Below, in pieces: positions 27,166 through 32,811 of a stretch of 32,811 bases of DNA. The notes under the pieces were generated by a model, which was given only the letters and a program-made list of their open reading frames with translations, did not search any database and was not told the DNA's origin. A program made the position numbers and the translations under genes. The stretch comes from Acidobacteriota bacterium (GTDB lineage: Bacteria; Acidobacteriota; Blastocatellia; HR10; J050). The stretch lies in NCBI GenBank assembly GCA_003696865.1, contig RFHM01000299.1:1-32811 (forward strand). The letters run 5' to 3'. The stretch's first letter is position 1. Each line of letters begins with the position of its first letter.

Positions 27166-28946
27166 GCCAAACGCTCAAAAGATACGCTCGACTGCTCGTT
27201 TACCTGAAGCCATATCGCCGGCGACTCGGCATCGTCCTGTTGTTGGCGTTGATCGGTACGGCAGTGAATCTGGCTTATCCCTACCTCAGCAAGATCCTCA
27301 TCGATGACGCCTTGTTGGGACGACGTTTCCAACTCCTCTTCACCGTAGGATTCGTCCTGTTCGCCGCCATGGTATTCAGCTTCGTCGTCAACGCTGCGAG
27401 TAGCCTGCTCTACGTATCCGTATCGGCGCGCGTGCTCCTGGATATGCGGTTGGACCTCTATCGCCACCTGCAACGATTGAGCCTCAAGTTTTACGATAAC
27501 ACGCGGATCGGCGAGATCCTCTCGCGCCTCAACAATGATCTGGCCGAAGCGCAACGGGTCACCTCGGATACGCTGCTCGCGCTCATCACCAATCTGCTCG
27601 TGCTCAGCGGGACGATCGCCCTCCTCCTGCTCCTCAATTGGAAGCTGTTTCTGGTGGGCATCGCTTTCCTGCCCGTGGGATTGAAGGGGCTCCTGCACTA
27701 CCGCCAGCGCGTACACCAACAGGCCAAGACGATTCGCGAGCGCAGCGCCGCGATCGGATCCTTCCTGGTGGAATCGCTGCTCGGCATCCGGCTCATCAAA
27801 GCATTCCATGCCGAAGACGCCGAAGCGGAGAGATTTCGCGCTCAGAACGAAGCCTTCATCCGCGCTCTGTTACGGTTTCAGTGGCTCTCGGTGATCGCCT
27901 CGGGCGTTCCCGGTCTCATGATGGCGATGAGTACGTTGGCCGTTCTTCTCTATGGGGGTTCGCTCATGATCGACGGCACCATGACGTTGGGGAGCCTGGT
28001 GGCCTTCATGGCTTATCAGATGCGGCTCATGCCGCCGATGCAAAATCTGGTGGCTTTGTTCATGAATTTTCAACGAGCCCGCGCTTCGCTCGATCGCGTG
28101 TTTGCATTCTTCGATCTGCAGCCGGACGTGCGCGAACATCCACATGCTCGCGAACTCGACTGGGTCCGGGGAGAGATCGAGTTCGATGAAGTGACGATGA
28201 GCTATGAGCCCGGTCGACCGGTCCTGAAGAAGGTGAGTTTCACCGTCCCCGCCGGAACGACCTGCGCGCTCGTCGGGCCGAGCGGTGGGGGGAAATCGAC
28301 GATCGCCGATCTCCTCCTCCGATTTTATGATCCTTCGTCGGGCGTCATTCGAGTGGACGGCCACGATGTGAGAGAAGTGACCCTGGAGAGCTTGCGACGC
28401 CACATCTGCCTGGTCGATCAAGAGACGTTCCTGTTCAGTGGAACGATCGAAGACAATATTCGCTACGGACGACCCACGGCCACGTTCGATGAGATCGTCG
28501 CCGCCGCTCAAGCTGCCGCCATCCATGAATTCATCGAGGCGCTCCCCCAGGGATATCGAACGGTCGTCGGCGAGCGCGGCGTGAAACTCTCGGGCGGACA
28601 GCGACAGCGTCTGGCCATCGCGCGGGCCGTGTTGCGCGATCCCGCTATTCTGATCCTCGACGAGGCGACATCGGCGCTGGATTGGCAGGCCGAGAGCAGC
28701 ATCAAGGAAGCAGTGGCCCGCCTCATGCGCGGGCGAACGACCCTCATCATCTCTCACCGACTCTCACTCATCCAGGACGCCGATCTCATCATCGTGTTAG
28801 AAAATGGAGAGGTCGTCCAGCGTGGTCGTCACCAACAATTGCTGCGCGAGCCGGGAGCCTATCGACGACTGTTCATCAAGCAGGCGGGCGCGCTTGAGAA
28901 GGACGCGTTCAGCCCCGCGCTCTCTCCGACAGAGAGCCTCTCCTAG
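27156..28946 (+). CDS. ABC transporter, fused permease/ATPase (QhpF-like exporter)
   Basis: N-terminal TM region; Walker A GPSGGGKST, signature LSGGQRQRLAIARA, Walker B ILILDEATSALD. Position between the qhpC and qhpE-like genes suggests QhpF. Confidence 0.9.
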   Translation: MVVSQTLKRYARLLVYLKPYRRRLGIVLLLALIGTAVNLAYPYLSKILIDDALLGRRFQLLFTVGFVLFAAMVFSFVVNAASSLLYVSVSARVLLDMRLDLYRHLQRLSLKFYDNTRIGEILSRLNNDLAEAQRVTSDTLLALITNLLVLSGTIALLLLLNWKLFLVGIAFLPVGLKGLLHYRQRVHQQAKTIRERSAAIGSFLVESLLGIRLIKAFHAEDAEAERFRAQNEAFIRALLRFQWLSVIASGVPGLMMAMSTLAVLLYGGSLMIDGTMTLGSLVAFMAYQMRLMPPMQNLVALFMNFQRARASLDRVFAFFDLQPDVREHPHARELDWVRGEIEFDEVTMSYEPGRPVLKKVSFTVPAGTTCALVGPSGGGKSTIADLLLRFYDPSSGVIRVDGHDVREVTLESLRRHICLVDQETFLFSGTIEDNIRYGRPTATFDEIVAAAQAAAIHEFIEALPQGYRTVVGERGVKLSGGQRQRLAIARAVLRDPAILILDEATSALDWQAESSIKEAVARLMRGRTTLIISHRLSLIQDADLIIVLENGEVVQRGRHQQLLREPGAYRRLFIKQAGALEKDAFSPALSPTESLS

Positions 28947-28967
28947 TCCACCGATGGCGAGACGTCT

Positions 28968-29681
28968 ATGTCTGTGCGCATTGGAATCATCGACAGTGGA
29001 ATCAATCCCTTTCACTCCCACGTGGGAAACGTCTCCGGCGGCGTCGCCCTGCGGCGTGGTGAGGACGGTCGGATCGAAGTACTGGATGACTTCCGGGATT
29101 TCATCGGACACGGCACGGCAGTGGCCGGAGTCATCCGCCAGAAGGCTCCCGAAGCCGAGTTGTTCGCCATCAAGGTATTCCATCGACGCCTCATCACGTC
29201 GGCCGACGTCATCGCCGAAGCGATTGGTTGGGCCGTCGATCATGATGTGAAGCTCATCAACTTGAGCTTGGGCACGTTGAACTGGAAGCACCGCCCTCTC
29301 TTTGAGCGCGCCTGTCAACGGGCACTGGATCGAGGCTCGATCGTCATCGCTCCGGCGCACCATCGCGGGCGAGCCATCCTTCCAGGAGCGCTGCCCTGCT
29401 GTCTGGGCGTGGCGATGATGGCGTCATGTTCGCCCGGCGAATATTTTTATCGTCGCCTGGGAGAGCAACTCGCGTTCCTGGCCCATCCCTGGCCACGAGA
29501 TCTCCCGGGCGTGCCTCGAGAGCGCAATCTGCACGGACTGAGCTTCGCCGTCGCTCACATGACGGGATTCGCGGCCCGCCTCATTAACGAACACCCGAAT
29601 ATCACCTTGATCGAGCTGGAACGGCAGCTCCAACGACGGGGCAAGAAGCTCGCCGAGGACGCTCATCCTTCGCCGAAATGA
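28968..29681 (+). CDS. qhpE: Subtilisin-like (S8) serine protease, QhpE-like
   Basis: Catalytic triad contexts IGIIDSGINPFH (Asp), GHGTAVAGVI (His), NLHGLSFAVAHMTGFAA (Ser); no signal peptide, consistent with a cytosolic leader protease. Confidence 0.82.
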   Translation: MSVRIGIIDSGINPFHSHVGNVSGGVALRRGEDGRIEVLDDFRDFIGHGTAVAGVIRQKAPEAELFAIKVFHRRLITSADVIAEAIGWAVDHDVKLINLSLGTLNWKHRPLFERACQRALDRGSIVIAPAHHRGRAILPGALPCCLGVAMMASCSPGEYFYRRLGEQLAFLAHPWPRDLPGVPRERNLHGLSFAVAHMTGFAARLINEHPNITLIELERQLQRRGKKLAEDAHPSPK

Positions 29682-29786
29682 CGCTCATCGGTGGCCGGCG
29701 TACCACACCGTCCCTGAGATTCTTTTCACGAACGATGAAGTAGCGCTAAAATAGATTCTCCATGGGTTCTTGAAAGCGCACCGCGT

Positions 29787-31292
29787 ATGAACATCGCCGA
29801 ATACCTCAGTCAATCAGCGCAGCGGTATCCGGAGAAAACCGCCTTGATCTTCGCCGAGCAGCGATGGAGTTATCGCCAACTGTATGAGAAGAGCCGGATT
29901 CTCGCCGCTCGTCTACGGGAATTGGGCGTTCGACGGGGCGACCGGGTGGCCATCTATATGCCCAATAGTCCCGAGTTCGTCCTGAGCTACTACGCCGTTG
30001 AGGGTCTCGGCGCTGTGGCCGTGACGCTGAGCGCGTTGCTCAAACGACGCGAAATCGCCGAGGAGATCACCGATTGTGGTGCCCGCCTGCTGATCACGAC
30101 GCGGGAGCTGGTGGAACACGTTCCTGATGCCACCGAACTTCCTCACCTGCAACATATCATCACCGCCGGCGGAGCGGAAGGCCAACACATCCCTTTGGAG
30201 TCGCTCCTTGACGGAGCCGAACGAGTTGAGTGGATTTCGCTCTCTCCAGACGATGAAGCCGCTATCCTGTACACGTCGGGCACGACGGGCTATCCCAAAG
30301 GCGCCGTGCTCACCCACGGGAACGTCACCAGCAATGTCGCCGCCACCGTTCGATACACCGGAATGACGAGCGACGATCGGCTGATGTGCTTCCTTCCACT
30401 CTTCCACTGCTTCGGCCAGAATTTCATCATGAATGCGTGCTTCGCTGCCGGAGCCACATTGGTGCTCCACCCGAAGTTCGAGTTCGATGAAATCCTCCAC
30501 GCCGTCCATCACCATGAAGTCACCATGTTCTTCGCCGTGCCAACCATCTACAAGCGGCTCTACGACGCTAACGTTCCTCGCGAGATGCTGCAGTCGATTC
30601 GCTACTATTTCACCGCCGCCGCCAAGATGCCCAAGGAACTCGCTCTGGATTGGAAGAGCCGCTACGGGATGCCGATCTACGAAGGGTATGGACTCACCGA
30701 GTGCAGTCCCTTCGCCTGCTATAACCACGCGACGCAGTGGGTGGCGGGAAGCGTTGGCACGCCCATCGAGGGCGTCGACATGAAGGTGGTCGATCTCCAA
30801 ACCGGCGAGAGCCTCGGTCCTCATCAGTTGGGCGAGATGTGCATCAAAGGTCCCAACGTGATGAAAGGATACTGGAATGCTCCGGAAGCTACGGCTCGCG
30901 TCATCGACGGTGAGGGATGGCTGCACACGGGCGATGTCGGTTACATGGATGAGAGGGGCTATTTCTTCATCGTGGATCGGGTGAAAGACATGATCAATCC
31001 CGGTGGGTTCACCGTCTCGCCGAGCGAGATCGAAGACATTCTCTGCCTCCACCCGCACATCGCCGACGCTTGCGTGGTTGGCGTGCCTCACGAGGATCTC
31101 GGCGAAGCCATTATGGCCTATGTCGTCCCTCGAGGAGCGGTGACCGAGCAAGAGGTGCTCGACTTCTGTCGCCGGGAGATGGCCAAACACAAAGTTCCTC
31201 ACTTCGTGAAGTTCGTCCCGTCCATTCCCGTCAGTCCGACGGGGAAAAAACTTCGCCGATTGCTCAAGCCTGGTGCGCCAGACAGAGACTGA
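29787..31292 (+). CDS. Long-chain fatty acid-CoA ligase-like AMP-binding enzyme
   Basis: AILYTSGTTGYPKGAVLTH.., ..YEGYGLTECSPFACYN.., ..GWLHTGDVGYMDERGYFFIVDRVKDMINPGGFTVSPSEIE.., ..PVSPTGKKLRRLLK. Confidence 0.93.
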   Translation: MNIAEYLSQSAQRYPEKTALIFAEQRWSYRQLYEKSRILAARLRELGVRRGDRVAIYMPNSPEFVLSYYAVEGLGAVAVTLSALLKRREIAEEITDCGARLLITTRELVEHVPDATELPHLQHIITAGGAEGQHIPLESLLDGAERVEWISLSPDDEAAILYTSGTTGYPKGAVLTHGNVTSNVAATVRYTGMTSDDRLMCFLPLFHCFGQNFIMNACFAAGATLVLHPKFEFDEILHAVHHHEVTMFFAVPTIYKRLYDANVPREMLQSIRYYFTAAAKMPKELALDWKSRYGMPIYEGYGLTECSPFACYNHATQWVAGSVGTPIEGVDMKVVDLQTGESLGPHQLGEMCIKGPNVMKGYWNAPEATARVIDGEGWLHTGDVGYMDERGYFFIVDRVKDMINPGGFTVSPSEIEDILCLHPHIADACVVGVPHEDLGEAIMAYVVPRGAVTEQEVLDFCRREMAKHKVPHFVKFVPSIPVSPTGKKLRRLLKPGAPDRD

Positions 31293-31310
31293 GAATGCAT
31301 CAGACAGAAG

Positions 31311-31880
31311 ATGTCTTCTATTTCTAAAAGCCAGAAAGTCCGGATCATTTCTCTCCTTCGAGAAGGCCAGCTCGACCGCGAGGAGATCGCAGCGGAAGTG
31401 GGCGTTTCACCAGGAACGGTCAGCGCTATCAAGGCGCACATGACGATGGGAACTTATGGCGACCTTCCTCCTTCTGAAGCCGAGACCGACGAACTCATCG
31501 AAGCGGCGGAAGCGACGTTCGGGCTGGAACGCGATCTGCAGCGCGCCCTGCGCTCTCATATCCAACACCTCGAAGAAGGCTTGGTGATCATCGACGAGGG
31601 CAAAGAATATACGACCGAAGCCGGCCGAATAGATATGCTGGCCAGGGATGCCGGTGACAGGATCGTTGTCATTGAATTGAAGGCGGGAAGGGCTGCTCCG
31701 GAAGCCCTGACTCAGCTTCTCGCCTATATGGGAGCCGTGAGCAAACAGCAACAGCAGCCCGTACGGGGCATCCTCGTGGCAGGTGATTTTCATCCACGCG
31801 TTGTATTCGCCGCGCGCGCCGTTCCCAATGTCACGTTGCGCCGGTATCGCTTCAAATTCGCGTTCGAGTCAATCGATTGA
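31311..31880 (+). CDS. HTH domain fused to a NucS-like (DUF91) PD-(D/E)XK nuclease domain
   Basis: N-terminal HTH-like QKVRIISLLREGQLDREEIAAEVGVSPGTVSAIKAH; C-terminal ..TEAGRIDMLARDAGDRIVVIELKAGRAAPEALTQLLAYMGAV.. with D-x(n)-ExK and QxxxY-type motifs. Confidence 0.78.
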   Translation: MSSISKSQKVRIISLLREGQLDREEIAAEVGVSPGTVSAIKAHMTMGTYGDLPPSEAETDELIEAAEATFGLERDLQRALRSHIQHLEEGLVIIDEGKEYTTEAGRIDMLARDAGDRIVVIELKAGRAAPEALTQLLAYMGAVSKQQQQPVRGILVAGDFHPRVVFAARAVPNVTLRRYRFKFAFESID

Positions 31881-31937
31881 ACCTTGATGGAGAAGGGCCT
31901 CCACGACTTTCACGAGGCGAACGGGCGACGCAGATCT

Positions 31938-32811
31938 TCACCTTTTCTTCCGTTCCAATTCCCGTCGTCGGAGTTCCACCCGACGAATTTTGCCGCTGAT
32001 CGTCTTGGGCAGCTCCTTGACGAATTCGATCTCGCGAGGATATTTGTAAGGGGCGGTCACGGTCTTCACATGCTCTTGAAGCTCCTTGACCAACTCGTCG
32101 GACGGCTGAACGTCAGGGCTCAACACGACGAAGGCTTTGACGATCTGTCCGCGAACTTCATCCGGACTGGCCACCACCGCGGCTTCGACAACGGCCGGGT
32201 GTTCGACCAGCGCGCTCTCCACCTCGAACGGACCGATGCGATATCCGGCGCTGATGATGACATCGTCGGCCCTCCCCACGAACCAGAAATATCCCTCTTC
32301 GTCCCGGTACGCCCGGTCTCCGGTCACATACCACTCGCCCCGTCTCGTCCGAGCGGTGAGCTCGGGATTCTTCCAGTAGCCCTGGAACAGAGACGGCGGG
32401 TGCCCTCTCAAAGCGATCTCTCCTTCCTGGCCCGCGGGTAGCTCATTCCCATCCACATCGATGATGGCGACCTCATGCCCGGGCATCGGTTTGCCCATCG
32501 AGCCCGGTTTCGTCTCCATACAGGGGAAGTTGGCCACGAGAATGATCGTCTCCGTCTGCCCGTAGCCATCATAAATGGAGAGGCCCGTGGCCTCCTGCCA
32601 CACGGCAATGACTTCAGGATTCAGTGGCTCGCCGGCGCTGACGGCGTGGCGTAATCGAAAGGCATATTTTCGCAAATCCTCTCTCACCAACATGCGATAA
32701 GCGGTGGGCGGGGCACAAAAGACGGTGATGCCATACCGTTGGAGGATGTCCAACGTCTGCTCGGGATCGAAACCGCCTTCGAACATGAACACTGTCGCCC
32801 CCATATTCCAC
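31938..32811 (-). CDS. Acyl-CoA synthetase (acetyl/medium-chain-like AMP-forming), partial: N-terminus off the right edge
   Basis: ..YDGYGQTETIILVANFPCMETKPGSMGKPMPGHEVAIIDVDGNELPAGQEGEIAL..YVTGDRAYRDEEGYFWFVGRADDVIISAGYRIGPFEVESAL..LPKTISGKIRRVELR. Frame still open at the edge. Confidence 0.93.
   Translation of the reverse strand, partial: WNMGATVFMFEGGFDPEQTLDILQRYGITVFCAPPTAYRMLVREDLRKYAFRLRHAVSAGEPLNPEVIAVWQEATGLSIYDGYGQTETIILVANFPCMETKPGSMGKPMPGHEVAIIDVDGNELPAGQEGEIALRGHPPSLFQGYWKNPELTARTRRGEWYVTGDRAYRDEEGYFWFVGRADDVIISAGYRIGPFEVESALVEHPAVVEAAVVASPDEVRGQIVKAFVVLSPDVQPSDELVKELQEHVKTVTAPYKYPREIEFVKELPKTISGKIRRVELRRRELERKKR

Noticed and set aside
1-32811. Large numbers of overlapping ORFs on both strands in the supplied track (e.g. 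7744..8685 +, 9958..10587 +, 10675..11877 +, 29913..31202 -)
   Set aside because: They lie antisense to or out of frame with genes that have recognisable families, and have low-complexity or Arg/Ser/Pro-rich translations typical of GC-rich shadow ORFs.
1-32811. CRISPR array or prophage
   Set aside because: No regularly spaced direct repeats with unique spacers and no phage structural or integrase genes were recognised.

Overview
The window is about 33 kb of ordinary-looking bacterial chromosome, probably from an Acidobacteriota-like organism. That guess rests on a VWFA-related Acidobacteria-type protein, an ECF sigma / zf-HC2-TPR anti-sigma cassette and intergenic repeat style; it is not proven. 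Most genes are housekeeping or conserved: tRNA-Arg(ACG), a class V aminotransferase, a ureohydrolase, a UbiD-like decarboxylase, an M48 peptidase, purH, two Uma2-family proteins, a DAHP synthase-prephenate dehydratase fusion, a two-subunit acyl-CoA mutase with an enoyl-CoA hydratase-like protein, two AMP-forming acyl-CoA ligases and an HTH-NucS-like protein. The most interesting locus is a tightly packed operon at about 23.34-29.68 kb. It encodes a QhpD-like radical SAM/SPASM maturase, a QhpC-like peptide that keeps every crosslinking residue of the quinohemoprotein amine dehydrogenase gamma subunit (including the Cys/Trp pair that forms CTQ), two U32-like proteins whose Cys patterns recall UbiV and UbiU, a QhpF-like ABC exporter and a QhpE-like subtilase. 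The window holds no QhpA or QhpB subunit genes and no QhpG flavin monooxygenase. This suggests a variant tryptophylquinone maturation system in which a U32 pair may replace the O2-dependent hydroxylase. Other notable points are a structured-leader candidate upstream of a small membrane protein, a promoter-terminator mini-unit, and inverted dispersed intergenic repeats around the sigma/anti-sigma operon. All assignments were made by reading the sequence; no database search was run.
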